DNA of 64,000 nucleotides from Globisporangium splendens (Eukaryota > Oomycota > Peronosporomycetes > Pythiales > Pythiaceae): positions 682,001-746,000 of the forward strand of contig VFIW01000005.1 in the NCBI GenBank assembly GCA_006386115.1, given 5' to 3'. Numbering within the stretch: the stretch's first letter is position 1; every line of letters begins with the position of its first letter. Made by a program: the position numbers and the translations under genes. Shown piece by piece: positions 44,755 through 55,628 of this stretch. The notes below the pieces were generated by a model. The model was not told the origin of the DNA. It did not search any database and was given only the letters and a program-made list of their open reading frames with translations.

Positions 44755-46430
44755 GATGACTGTATGTGACAGGGAAAGAAGGAGCGAGCGAGGAAGGAGG
44801 AACCTGAGCTGTCGGGGGCAAAAGAGCGAATGAGAGCTGCTGGGACGCAAGGAGCGCTTTTTTCCGCGAGGACGAGAGACGACGCGCGCGACAAGCCAAC
44901 GCAACGCAAGCTCACTTTGATTGCGTTTTTTATGCATGCGTCCCAGTTGCATCAGCCGAAACTTCAGCTTGGCTGCTATCCGGACATCTCTACCGTCTTC
45001 ACGACCTATAAAAGCCTCTTTATGATGCGTAATGTTGTTATAAAGTTAAGGAGTCGACATCACATGTATTTGCACTCTGCTGTAACAAATATGATACCTG
45101 CATAAACTAGTTGCGCAATACGAGAGGCTTTGTATGGTTGAACTTTCGAGGCTCTGGTAACGTAAACACATCTGTGAGGAAAAGTGACAAATAGGGATGC
45201 GTAGCATCCAACCCATCGAAGAGATCCCCCGGTTTTGTCAACTCGAGATCCAAACTGAACTCTGCAGCAGCTTGAACCAACCTGAGGCTTGGAGCTTTGA
45301 GATTCGTAGTTTAGTCCTCTCAAGGAGGTTTGCCTTGCAGACCAATTGGCAAGGCCACAGGCTGTAAGGTTTGCTTCACGAGCGATCATGGCTTCTCTGA
45401 TATCTGGACTGGGAAAATGTCTCCGATGCGTCACTTTCGCACGTTGCAGATGGGAAAGAGCCTGGTGCCACACTCTGGGAGATGGCCGCCATGGATGGAG
45501 ACAAGCAAACAAACCAAGCACAAGATGAGGACATCTCGGAAGCGCGTTTGAGTGTTTGTTGTCCATCTGTGCTTTGCGTGTGAGAATGATTAACAATGGA
45601 GTTTCAAACTTGAAGTTGGCAAGTGGTCTAAACAACATTGTACCGTACTTTTTGGTCAGTCAAAGCGAAACGGCTGACCTAGAAAACTGAACTTGGTTCC
45701 AAGTTGATCATCATGATTTGACACTTTGCTTTTGTAATGCTGCACTGCAGAACCCCATGCTTTACATTGTTAATGCTGCTTGTAAGATCGCCCTATCTCT
45801 GGTGGCTTGCAGTTGAGGAACAAATTGAGGTCACCAACTCACTCTCTCGCACAAGCCATCTATCCGACGCATCTTCCTATTGTACAAACAGCCAAGTCCT
45901 ATCATCATCAACCTTCAATCCACGCACACAAGCACGACCAACGACAGCAGACACCAGCACACGCAGTGCACGAAATGATGCGAGGTCCAACAATGAGGGT
46001 GCAGCGTCACGATGTGTTTCCAAGGTGAGTAGAGTAGTACTGTTCTGCTTCTCTAAACTGATGCTCGTGAACTTCAAACACGCGAGTATTCAAAGTTGCC
46101 GAGTCGTGGACAGCGGATACGTGTCTTTGATCTGACAAATGCAGCTCACGCCTGTCAGCGCCGGCAGGCAGTATGGTTGATCTCATTCTGATCCAAACTG
46201 CTCACACACAACGACAAACTTCGTGTTTCCATAAGATTAGAGGGTTGATTAGGTGCTGGTCTCGTCTGGCTTACATTATCAATACAGTGCGAAGTATTCG
46301 TGCAAAATGGAAAATGTAGCCATCTTCCACGGCTCAAGTCAGTTTCCGTATCCGGCATGCCTCTCTAACCAGAGAAGATCACCTGCAGTGCAATGTGATT
46401 GCACAGTAAGGCAAAGCCATAAATCGCCAG
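44755..46430. other. Gap with a possible small two-exon gene on the plus strand
   Basis: Most of this 1.7 kb shows no gene. The first 200 bases should carry the SET gene promoter. A minus-strand frame of 192 codons at 45060-45638 has no domain. On the plus strand, a frame at 45737-46022 ends at TTTCCAAG followed by GTGAGT, a full splice-donor match. An acceptor (AAATGCAG) at about 46143 would join it to a short last exon ending at 46179. The predicted peptide is Ser, Thr and Arg-rich and unrecognised, so this remains a weak candidate. Confidence 0.3.
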
Positions 46431-47788
46431 TTAGTAAACGCAGTGGCTTGCAGATTGCAAATGTGAGCAGCTCCCATGTACCGATCCGTCGGGGAGAGCG
46501 CCATTTTCATGGTTGTGCAACTTGCAGAGACTCGTGACTTCGAGCCACTTGCCCTGCACAGTGCTCAGCAGCTGCTGACCACGAAACGTGCCGGACGTGT
46601 GGTGCGCTTTCCGCACCGTCGAGACCGCGTTGGTCGAGAACTGCTTCTTCTCGTGCAAGTCCATGGTGTGCGAATGGTTCATATCGTGGCGCAAATTCGT
46701 CATCCGCTGGGACTCGCTGGTTGTGCAAAAAGAAAAGCACAAGCATTGAGAGAGCTTGACTTTGCATATCTTAGATTCCTCATCCACAAGCGATGCTAAG
46801 GACGTACGTTTTCCGATGGTTTTCGTTCGCGCGCATCAAAATGTATCGCTTCTCCATGAGCTTTTCGCCCAATTGAGCGATTTCCTGCTCGTGTTTCTCA
46901 CGAAGGAGTGCTCGCTTGGTTTCTTTGAGCTTCTCAAAGTTCTGACAAAGAATTACGAATGAACAATCGCAATGAGTTCTATATCGGCATACAAGGGGAC
47001 GTCAGCGGGTCGTACCTCGGTATTCCGTGCGCGCTCCTCCTTTTCGAGCGCATCAGCTCGGAGAAACACGTTTTTCGCATCTTCAAACTGCCGAAGCTTG
47101 GACAAATTCTTCTCCGTGTCTTTGAGCTCGAGCAGCAGTTTCGAGAACTTGACGTGGGGCTCCGACAGTTTGCTGAGAAAGCTCTCGAGCTGCGCGCGCT
47201 CGACGTGATGCGTTTTCTCAAGGTCGTGTCACTTGTGCTGCATCTCGCGCTCGCTCCCCTGAGTACGCGCATCGCAGAGGATGTCACTGTGCTTCCGAGC
47301 CAACACGATGCCGCGATGGAACTGACTTCGTTCTTGGTCCTGACGTCGGCGCTCATACTTGCCCTGCATGTCGATGAACTCCTTCTTGATGAGCCGCAGA
47401 CGATCGCGTAGCAGCACGGCTTTGTCGTACTTCTTGGTGTGTGTCGAGAGATCCCGCAAAAGATCCTCAAGCTCGCCGCGGATGCGCTTAAAAATCGTGC
47501 ACTGGTCGTGGCGGTCGATGAAGTCGTCGGCTGTGTACCCAAACACCGCAAACACGTCCACGAGGCTCTTGATCTCAAACGGATGGTTCTTGGACGTCGA
47601 CTTCGCATCGAGCACCGTCAATTGTTCCATCTTCATGATGGCAAACTGCAGATCATCGCGCAGCTGGTCTCGAAAGAAATGTAAGACAATAAATACGTAG
47701 CTCATGCGAGGCACACCAGATTCGCGTCAGTTTTGCAAGTACACGCATGCAATGCCTGACTTACCTGCTGCTGTTGGGTGTCATCCAT
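46431..47788 (-). CDS. Coiled-coil protein with an in-frame TGA
   Basis: Four exons (47765-47788, 47016-47663, 46808-46941, 46431-46716) give 363 codons with consistent phases. The tiny first exon encodes MDDTQQQQ. Most of exons 2 and 3 is coiled coil, with blocks such as KYDKAVLLRDRLRLIKKEF and FEKLKETKRALLREKHEQE. The frame contains a TGA at 47229-47231 (minus strand), after EREMQHK and before HDLEKTHHVERAQLE, in the middle of clear heptad sequence. A 51-base intron removing it (acceptor at a weak GAGAG) is possible but lacks a pyrimidine tract. The C-terminal exon has a less typical composition and its end is uncertain. I do not recognise the family; the shape suggests a ciliary or cytoskeletal protein. 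Confidence 0.6.
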
Positions 47789-48193
47789 GTTGCTGATAAG
47801 CTCTTCGTCTCAAGCAGTGCGATATGGAATCAGCAAACGAGCCTCAATAATGGCGAAAATGGCACTCAAATTGGCGCCAGAAGCTAAACTTGGATCGCTT
47901 GAGCGGCCAATCGGGAAGCGTCCTCTGTTTGCCTCCGAATAGGTGTGCTAAAACTGCTTTCGATATACCCCAAGGCGAAGAAAATTGAATTCTATTTAGG
48001 ATTGTGTGTACACTTCGGACATCTTTCTCGACGCCGGTGCCAACGCGCTGTGGCACTTTCGACGAACATACCTCACTCGAAAAGAACGGACTCGCGACGA
48101 AAGAATAGCGACACTGGCATCATGTCGAAGCGGGCAGCATCCTAAAGATACGTCAGATTTCACTGGCACATCTTGCTGCTACCGCTTGCGATA
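47789..48193. other. Intergenic region
   Basis: About 400 bases upstream of both the minus-strand coiled-coil gene and the LRR pseudogene. Short frames only; nothing recognised. Confidence 0.55.
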
Positions 48194-49698
48194 ATGGATT
48201 TGTATGCCAGTCAGCGAGGAAAGATCTCAAGACGCCGTGCTTGCCTCATTCCGCAAAAGATCGTCAACACCCCGCAGCCCCCCACGTTTTGAAATCCATG
48301 TCGCGCTTTGTGAACGTGTCGCACAGCGCATTTGCGCTCTGGTGGGTGATCCTGATACTCGCGCATGCAGTTGTAGTCGCGCTTTTCAGACGATCGACTG
48401 CTGATCGACTGTGTCTGTGGTCTTGCTGCGACGCTGCGCCGACCAGCCTGGGTGAAGTCTCTTCGGTTGTCTGTTCGGTGTGGACGGCAAATACGTCTAC
48501 CTCGTTGTCCTGCCGTGAAATCTTCGAGACAAGTCTCCAGACCAACCAAGCGTACCGAATGAGCTACTATTTGCCGCGCGTTGCCCTCAACCTGTTTTAC
48601 ACGTCTCTCGTCGTGCTCCACTGCTGGTCCACTGCGTTGATCCACTGCTGATACAAGCGCAATGAAGCAAAGAAACGATTCACCAGTGTTGTCTGCGACT
48701 GTGCGCTGGATCTCGTGGCCACAGTCGTGATCCCTCGTTACGTCCATGGGGGAAATCCGAGCCAGTCTGCTCCTTGGTCCTGCTCAATTGCTACGAATTC
48801 GCTATCGATGGGGCGAAGGAGGATGTGGAATCGCTTGGACCCCGAGGTGATCATGGAGGTCGCGATCCGACACTGCCCAGCGCTCAAGATGCCACCAATT
48901 ATACAGCAATTCTCGCAGATGTCGATTCTGAAAGTGTACAATTCCAGTCTCACAGAGTGGTCAGCCGAGTCTGCGCTCACGTACCACCCAAACCTGAAGT
49001 CGTTGTACATCGTTCGTGCCAACATGGCAAACGGCGTACATCCACCTGGGCTGCTATCGCCAGAGTTTCCACCGGCACTAGCAGACGTGGAGCTGTCGGC
49101 AACCAACCTGCGCGCATTGCCTGACGATCTCGATACAAAGTGTCCAACAGGAGGCGCCTTCGTGTTCGAGCACAGTGCGTTCACATCGATTCCCGATGTC
49201 GTGATGCGGTTGCAACCTTTTTTGTGGGAACCCTGTCGATGAAATCCCGGCTGAGCTCTTTGTCGTCGAATCGGTCTACTATCTGCACATCAGCGACAAC
49301 CAGAAACTGAAGGTGCTCCCAGCAAACGCGACCTTGTCCAGTTCCTTCGGACAATTCTATCTCGAGAGAATTCAAATCGTGTTCTCTCCTTCCTGATAAG
49401 ATGTGCCTGTGAATTTCACACTCTCGGAAGCGCGTCGAGGGTTCAGGGCTGTTGGGACCCCGTGTTGCGAGCACACGAAGCCCGTTTACGACCGACCGCT
49501 CTCTGATGCCGATGCTGTGGCGGCTGTGCGTGCTATGACGAAAACCTCGGCGATGCTTGGACCAAGAGAGCCGTCAATCCTGATGGACACTTCGCCATCT
49601 ACCCGAAGTGTGATTTATGGGCCATGGTGTGCCAAGCAGGGATCGAGTGGACATTCTTCCCACTCGCGACAGAAGATGGACAAAGCACATTGCGGTGA
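48194..49698 (+). pseudogene. Decayed LRR/transmembrane protein gene of oomycete type
   Basis: Pieces of one protein appear in order but in changing frames. An N-terminal basic segment (FRKRSSTPRSPPRFE) is followed by a transmembrane helix (ALWWVILILAHAVVVALF), LPRVALNLFYTSLVV, and an interruption by TGA at 48649-48651. In the same frame comes KRNEAKKRF, a damaged middle at about 48740-48850, then leucine-rich repeats (HPNLKSLYIV, ALADVELSATNLRALPDDL). A frame change at about 49222 leads to GNPVDEIPAELFVVESVYYL, stops lie near 49394-49399, and another frame change at about 49534 leads to AYDENLGDAWTKRAVNPDGH, ending at a TGA at 49696. At least four disabling changes make it a clear pseudogene. 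The layout resembles a multi-copy oomycete LRR membrane family, from memory. Confidence 0.8.
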
Positions 49699-49841
49699 TA
49701 GGCGCTACTATTCGCGAGATCAGAACAAAGACAACGTCAATTCTTTAGGCATTCACTTCGCCCGATATCTAGAACTCAAAAATGGACGCTTCGACACAAA
49801 AAACACATACAACAGAACGACATGTGCATGAAGAAAAATAC

Positions 49842-52265
49842 TCAGTACCGACTGCGAGGCGTGCACGGCTGTGTCATTGCTGCGTCTTCGTTGTCAAAAA
49901 GGTCGGCAGCGAGCTTCGTGAGCGCGTCCATGCCGACGTAGTCGTCATCATCGACAACCTTGTCGTGCGGCTTTGTGTCCAATGCGCACAATAGCGCGAG
50001 GATTTCTCCAGTGGTTGCAGCCTTGATAGGGAACCCCGCGTAGAATCGGACGCCAGCCTCTTGGATGATCGGCATCTGGCGAAATTGGACGTCGCGCATC
50101 GGATTCTTGATCACGAACGGCTGCGCCTCGACCGTCAAGCCAGGCGAGCGGATGCTTTGGTTGCGCGGTAGTTGGTAGGAGCACTCGGGACTCTGGTACG
50201 CGCCGATGATATGCTGCTCGTCATGGCCGACGATCGACACAAACGCCATGACGCAGTTCATGCGCTGCGCCGCGATTTTGCAGATCGTATTGAGACCCTC
50301 GCGGTCCACGTGACTCTTGCTGAAACTTGTTGTTGGTCCAAAGGACTCGCAGAGTTCGACAAAACGCATCGTCTTGTCAATCGAGTGGTGACGGTCTGCA
50401 GCTGGAGTGTACCCAGCACCAGTGCCACCACTCAGCAGTGGACGCTGGTAGAAAACTGGGAACGAGCGGCCACTGTCAGTCTCTTGGTGGTCAAACGCGA
50501 ACTGCTTGGACGAGATCCTCGTCAGTCGATGCTTCACTTCCAGGTACTTGTCGACTAAAACCGGGTCGAGTGGCTGGCTGCCGTCACTCTTGTCCTGCGT
50601 GACTTGCTTCACGGCTTTCTTGACGGCTTCGAGTGCTCTGGCACGATCCAATGGATGTGGCGAGAAGAGCGCTTCGGCAAGCTGGCGACCTGGTCTCGGG
50701 GACTCAAGCACCTCAGTGGGAAGCATCAGCGTTCGGTCCATCCTCTGCTGCGGGAAGACTTGGTGGACTCGCTGCGAGGAATCGTCGTCATCGTCGGCTT
50801 CTTCGATGGTCTCGTACCATGTCGAGACTGTCGATTTCTTGCCCCCCGTGTCGCCATGGACCGTAGTGTTATGGAACATGCCGCTCTCCACGCGAGACGC
50901 ACATGGAAAGCAGATGCGCGTCTTGCGAACGCGGCCGCCCATCGGAGGCTCGACGTCGAATCTCTTGGAGCAGCCTCGACACACCAAGTGACCGCACAGT
51001 TGGCAAAAGCGATCGCGACGAAGCAGTCCAAAGTCCTTTTCACATACGGCGCACTGGGTCTCGACGAGACTCGTCCTCGTCATCGAGACGTACGCCAGCG
51101 GCTGGAGTCCAAACCTTCGTCGGCGAACGATTTTCTCAAAGTCCCGCGTGGCCTTTGCCAGCGTCTGCACCACGTACTTGGCTTCGTTGTTCCCGCGTTC
51201 CAGGCTGGCATCGGAGAGCCCGACGCGCCAGTGCAGGACCTCTGGCTGTTCATTCCCTGAAATTGTGGACACGTACGCGCACATGACGAGCCGCGTCTGG
51301 TGGCCCGTGATCTCATTGTAGTGGCCCGTCAAATGGTATCCGACCGCGATGTGATCGACGCCACTACGGACACAACATCTATCTCCACGTTCATTCATAA
51401 TGATCTGGTCGTGAACGTGCTTTGGCAGCGTCTTCATCAGGAACACAGCCTCGTTGTCCTTGGTCGAGGACTTTTGCGTGTAGCTCGCAAGACAGAGCCG
51501 CTGGTCGTAGGCGCGACCCGTCAACTGCTGAGTGGTCTTGGACGACAGCGTGACCACATTGGCAGTGATCCGTCCTGATTCCATGCGCTCAGGCTCATGA
51601 TCGGAATCGTCCAGGTCGCTCTCTTCCATCATGTCCCAGTCCACGTGACCATGGGAAAACCCCAGCGTCGACATGGAGTAGTGGCTCTCGTCCTTGAACT
51701 CGTGGGACCGCAACTGATCCCCACGCTTGAACTTCTTTCCCCACAGTGCGCGCATGCTCGCGTCGTGATGCACGGCTTCGCTACTGAACAGGATCTCCAT
51801 GGCTTCGTCCACGTGGCAGTTGAGCTCGCACTGCGCGACCGTCGCATACGGGACGCCAAGGGTTACATGTGGCCACTGGTTCGTGGGCTGTCGCGATGAG
51901 CTGAAGCCACGCCGGAACGACGATGTCGAGGTCGACGCCGAACCTCGCGACGACCAGGGTGACCATGGCCACGCCATTCGCGACGCCACCGACGAAGACC
52001 GCGGCCGCGATGTGTCACCACCGGCGCGGGAGTGGCTCGCATCGTACTCGAAGATCGTGACGCCGCCGCGACCGCTCGAGCCCCGCTGCTTTGTTCGCCA
52101 ATTGGCTCCGTAGAAATCCGTCTTCGAGGACACACCGCGCAGCTTTGGGAGCACTTGGATGACGTTCTCGTAGAGATCTTGGTCGGAAATGAGCTGCTGG
52201 AGTGTGTTCGCTTGATACGACGGCAAGTCGCTGCGCAAGGGGTGCTCACGGACCGCAGCACGCAT
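49842..52265 (-). CDS. FYVE zinc-finger and GAF domain protein
   Basis: A single exon encodes 807 residues. The N-terminal 380 residues include a START-like region typical of oomycete FYVE proteins (LGVPYATVAQCELNCHVDEA... DHIAVGYHLTGHYNEITG). The FYVE-type finger lies at about 404-460: CAVCEKDFGLLRRDRFCQLC, GHLVCRGCSKR and RICFPC supply the zinc-binding Cys pairs. The R(R/K)HHCR-like basic motif is degenerate, here reading RDRFCQLCG. Thus phosphatidylinositol-3-phosphate binding may be weakened. An acidic, disordered linker follows, then a GAF domain at about 630-795 (LNTICKIAAQRMNCVMAFVS, then IIQEAGVRFYAGFPI). Such START-FYVE-GAF proteins are abundant in oomycetes; the role is probably endosomal signalling. 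The ATG at 52265 opens the conserved frame and no intron is needed. Confidence 0.88.
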   Translation of the reverse strand: MRAAVREHPLRSDLPSYQANTLQQLISDQDLYENVIQVLPKLRGVSSKTDFYGANWRTKQRGSSGRGGVTIFEYDASHSRAGGDTSRPRSSSVASRMAWPWSPWSSRGSASTSTSSFRRGFSSSRQPTNQWPHVTLGVPYATVAQCELNCHVDEAMEILFSSEAVHHDASMRALWGKKFKRGDQLRSHEFKDESHYSMSTLGFSHGHVDWDMMEESDLDDSDHEPERMESGRITANVVTLSSKTTQQLTGRAYDQRLCLASYTQKSSTKDNEAVFLMKTLPKHVHDQIIMNERGDRCCVRSGVDHIAVGYHLTGHYNEITGHQTRLVMCAYVSTISGNEQPEVLHWRVGLSDASLERGNNEAKYVVQTLAKATRDFEKIVRRRRFGLQPLAYVSMTRTSLVETQCAVCEKDFGLLRRDRFCQLCGHLVCRGCSKRFDVEPPMGGRVRKTRICFPCASRVESGMFHNTTVHGDTGGKKSTVSTWYETIEEADDDDDSSQRVHQVFPQQRMDRTLMLPTEVLESPRPGRQLAEALFSPHPLDRARALEAVKKAVKQVTQDKSDGSQPLDPVLVDKYLEVKHRLTRISSKQFAFDHQETDSGRSFPVFYQRPLLSGGTGAGYTPAADRHHSIDKTMRFVELCESFGPTTSFSKSHVDREGLNTICKIAAQRMNCVMAFVSIVGHDEQHIIGAYQSPECSYQLPRNQSIRSPGLTVEAQPFVIKNPMRDVQFRQMPIIQEAGVRFYAGFPIKAATTGEILALLCALDTKPHDKVVDDDDYVGMDALTKLAADLFDNEDAAMTQPCTPRSRY

Positions 52266-53657
52266 CGTTCAGTCTCTTATGTGATTGCTTGGCTGGAGCT
52301 GCGGCCAAATGCACCGCGTGTGTTGCCGCCACGAGACGAATTGGAGAATGAGAGAGGGGAGCAAAGCGCCGCCGCAAATGTCGAAGCGGGAGCCGAGCTG
52401 AACACCATTCGTGACGCTCTGGGGGAGACAGTCAGCCGTGGGAGGCAGAGAGATACACGCTGCTGGCATATTGGATTGCACACACACACACCTAGCCATG
52501 TTGCTAAAGCGCGCTTCGTTCTTTTCTTTCCGTGCTTTCTTCCTTATTAGTGTATCTTGCGGGTGTTCCGCTTCGTCGTACGTAAAGCATGACGAAGGGG
52601 GAAGAAGAGCGCGCAGGAGCAGCAGCACCCGTTCGCCACGCGACCCATAAACGCCGCATCTCCATTCAAACCAGCAGCACACGCCAGTCGCATCAAAAAC
52701 AGTGGGACATCCTGCATGCCTTACCCGACTTTGCATGGAAGAAAAGCAAGCAGCCCACCAACACTTCAACGTGCGCTTTTTCAGCAAATCGGTTGCGCGT
52801 ATCCAGATTTATAGCCAATCAGATGATCTGAATGTCAACTTTTTCGGATGCGAGAACAATAGAAGCGCGGACGTGACGTAACCAAGGGAGCTTCAACGTA
52901 ATGCGCACTGAGGGGTCACTGGCGTGCGCGTCGTGGCGACGGTTCACACGAGGTTCCAGCGGATGGGTGGGTCACAGTGGCCGCATCACTCCTTCTGCGG
53001 CGCCCATCAAACGCAGAGAGGATTGCTTGAAGACGAAAGGGGGAGGAGATACACTTTCGCTGTTTTTATTGCGTCTGGAGGGAGGACATCAGTTGCCAAT
53101 GATGTCGGATCTTTTGCTCTTTCTGTTGTCGAAACTCGACACTGGTTGTGATTAGAAACCCAAAAATAGACGCCAAGATCGATTTTTCTCTCCCTCGCAT
53201 CAACAGCGTGGAGAAGATGACTGCTTGCGCACTGAAAATGGGGCGAATGAGCAGCAGCTCACCATCATTTGGAGCAGAGAATGCTAGAAGCGCATGCGTC
53301 CGACTCCTCCCCATCTCACTCATGCGTCAGCAGCATCCGACTGCGCTCTGTTAACGCGCTGATTAGTGCAACCTCCGTACGCACGCACACGTCCATCAGC
53401 ACGTTGCCACGAACCTTCTCGTAAGCAGAAACTTGTACTGTGCACTTCCAAGCAACGCGTTGCAATCCTGGAACTTGTCATGAATCTGTTTGTGTGTGAA
53501 AATGGTTTTTGTTTCTTTTCTTTTTCTGTGGTTAAACTCGAGCCCACTCGCGTGAACTCGTTACATTAATTCAATCAAGAGATCCCATCGAGATCGCTAC
53601 GTCTGTCTTTTTATGCCGTGTATACTACTTCCAAAATGATGTCTGCACCCCGACCGT
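52266..53657. other. Intergenic region between FYVE-GAF and the first BiP gene
   Basis: About 1.4 kb with short frames on both strands, none with domain content. It holds the FYVE gene promoter and the BiP 3' flank. A CA-repeat of about 12 bases is at 52480-52492. Confidence 0.55.
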
Positions 53658-55628
53658 CTACAATTCGTCGTGGTCGTCCTCATCATCCTCGTCGTCGCCT
53701 TCTGGGGCGCCGCCGCCGCTCTGGTACACCTTGGCCATGATTGGGTTCACAACCTTCTCCACTTCCTTCTGCTTGCCCTCAAAGTCTTCCTTGTCGGCTT
53801 CCTGGTTGTCTTCCAACCAGTCCATCGCGTCCTGCACAGCCTTCAACACGGTGTCCTTGTCGTCCTCCTCGATCTTGTCCGCCATCTTGTCCTCAACAGT
53901 GTTCTTCAAGCTGTACAAGTAGCCTTCCAAACCGTTGCGGCCATCGATACGGTCCTTCACCTTCTTGTCCTCCTCCGCGTTTTCAGCAGCTTCTTGCACC
54001 ATGCGGTCAATTTCTTCTTGCGAGAGACGACCCTTCTCGGCGGTAATGGTAATCTTTTCAGCCTTACCGGTACCCTTGTCCTCGGCACCGACCTGCAAGA
54101 TACCGTTCGCATCGATTTCGAAGGTCACCTCAATCTGTGGCACACCACGTGGAGCTGGTGGGAGACCAGTCAATTCGAACTTGCCCAAAAGACGGTTGTC
54201 CTTCGTCATGGCACGTTCACCTTCGAACACCTGGATCAACACAGCTGGCTGGTTGTCCTGGTAGGTCGAGAAAGTCTGCGACTTCTTCGTTGGGATGACA
54301 GTGTTACGGTTGATCAACTTCGTCATGACACCACCGACGGTCTCAATACCTTGCGACAGAGGAACGACATCGATCAAGAGCACATCCTTCGTCAAGTCAT
54401 CGGTCTCACCACCCAAGATACCACCCTGCACGGCAGCACCGTACGCAACAGCCTCATCTGGGTTCACACCACGCGATGGTTCCTTGCCGTTAAAGTAGTC
54501 CTTGATCAATTGCTGCACCTTAGGGATACGAGTCGAGCCACCGACAAGAACGATCTCATCGACCTCCGACTTCTTCAAACCAGCATCCTTCAGCACCTTC
54601 TCGACTGGACCGAGAGTCTTCTTGAACAAATCTTCGTTCAGCTTCTCGAAACGAGCACGCGACAACGACTCAGTGAAGTCTTCGCCGTCCAAGAGCGATT
54701 CAATTTCAAGACGAGCTTGAGCTTGAGTCGACAAGGCACGCTTCACACGTTCGGCTTCACGACGAAGCTTCTGGAGGGCACGCTTGTCAGTACCGATGTC
54801 GACAGACTTGTCCTTCTTCCACTTCTTAATGAAGAATTGCATGATGCGCTGGTCGAAATCTTCACCACCCAAGTGAGTGTCACCGTTCGTAGCCAACACT
54901 TCGAACACACCGCCATCAATGGCAAGGAGCGTCACATCGAAGGTACCGCCACCGAGATCGAACACAAGCACGTTCTTCTCGCCCTGAGCCTTCTTGTCAA
55001 TACCGTAGGCAATAGCAGCAGCCGTAGGCTCGTTGATAATACGTTGCACGCTCAAACCGGCAATGGTACCAGCATCCTTGGTCGCTTGACGCTGCGCATC
55101 GTTGAAGTACGCTGGCACCGTCACGACGGCATCAAACACTTCGCGACCGATGTAGCCCTCAGCGGTCTGCTTCATCTTGGTCAAGATCATCGCCGACACT
55201 TCTTCAGGCGAGAACTGCTTCTTCTCGCCCTTGACCGTGACTTGGATCACTGGCTTGCCGTCCTTGTTGGCGATTTCGTATGGCAGCAACTTCTTGTCGG
55301 CTTGCACCGACTTGTCGTTGTAGCTGCGACCGATCAAACGCTTGACATCGAACAACGTCTTCTCTGGGTTGATCGTGGCTTGGTTCTTGGCACCATCACC
55401 GATCAAACGCTCATCGTTCGAGTCCCACGCAACGTACGATGGCGTGATACGGTTACCTTGGTCGTTCGCGATGATCTCCACCTTCTGGTCCTTGTAGATA
55501 CCCACGCACGAGTACGTCGTGCCGAGATCGATACCGATGACTGGACCGCGCGGTCCCTTGGTCTCGTCAGCGTGGGCGACACTCGCAAGCGCGCACGCGG
55601 CGAGGGCGAGGATGTTCAGCACGTTCAT
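53658..55628 (-). CDS. ER luminal HSP70 (BiP/GRP78), copy 1
   Basis: A single exon encodes 656 residues. A hydrophobic signal peptide ([20 protein letters not shown]) is followed by the HSP70 nucleotide-binding domain: [17 protein letters not shown] near residue 31, [17 protein letters not shown], and [18 protein letters not shown]. The substrate-binding domain and an acidic C-terminus end in HDEL, the ER retention signal. BiP folds proteins in the ER, gates the translocon and restrains the unfolded-protein response. The start at 55628 was chosen because it opens the signal peptide; an ATG 16 codons earlier is in frame. A second BiP gene lies upstream in the same orientation, so the pair is a tandem duplication. 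The long frame on the opposite strand is an antisense shadow. Confidence 0.97.
   Translation of the reverse strand: MNVLNILALAACALASVAHADETKGPRGPVIGIDLGTTYSCVGIYKDQKVEIIANDQGNRITPSYVAWDSNDERLIGDGAKNQATINPEKTLFDVKRLIGRSYNDKSVQADKKLLPYEIANKDGKPVIQVTVKGEKKQFSPEEVSAMILTKMKQTAEGYIGREVFDAVVTVPAYFNDAQRQATKDAGTIAGLSVQRIINEPTAAAIAYGIDKKAQGEKNVLVFDLGGGTFDVTLLAIDGGVFEVLATNGDTHLGGEDFDQRIMQFFIKKWKKDKSVDIGTDKRALQKLRREAERVKRALSTQAQARLEIESLLDGEDFTESLSRARFEKLNEDLFKKTLGPVEKVLKDAGLKKSEVDEIVLVGGSTRIPKVQQLIKDYFNGKEPSRGVNPDEAVAYGAAVQGGILGGETDDLTKDVLLIDVVPLSQGIETVGGVMTKLINRNTVIPTKKSQTFSTYQDNQPAVLIQVFEGERAMTKDNRLLGKFELTGLPPAPRGVPQIEVTFEIDANGILQVGAEDKGTGKAEKITITAEKGRLSQEEIDRMVQEAAENAEEDKKVKDRIDGRNGLEGYLYSLKNTVEDKMADKIEEDDKDTVLKAVQDAMDWLEDNQEADKEDFEGKQKEVEKVVNPIMAKVYQSGGGAPEGDDEDDEDDHDEL

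Noticed and set aside
45060..45638. 192-codon minus-strand frame
   Set aside because: No domain, mixed composition and no splice context; I could not link it to a repeat or a gene family.
34228..47788. Alternative genetic code (TAA/TAG or TGA as sense)
   Set aside because: All three stops end other well-conserved genes in the window at the expected position (TAA in OGDH and UBE2H, TGA in myosin, TAG in both BiP copies and CWC25), so general reassignment is excluded.
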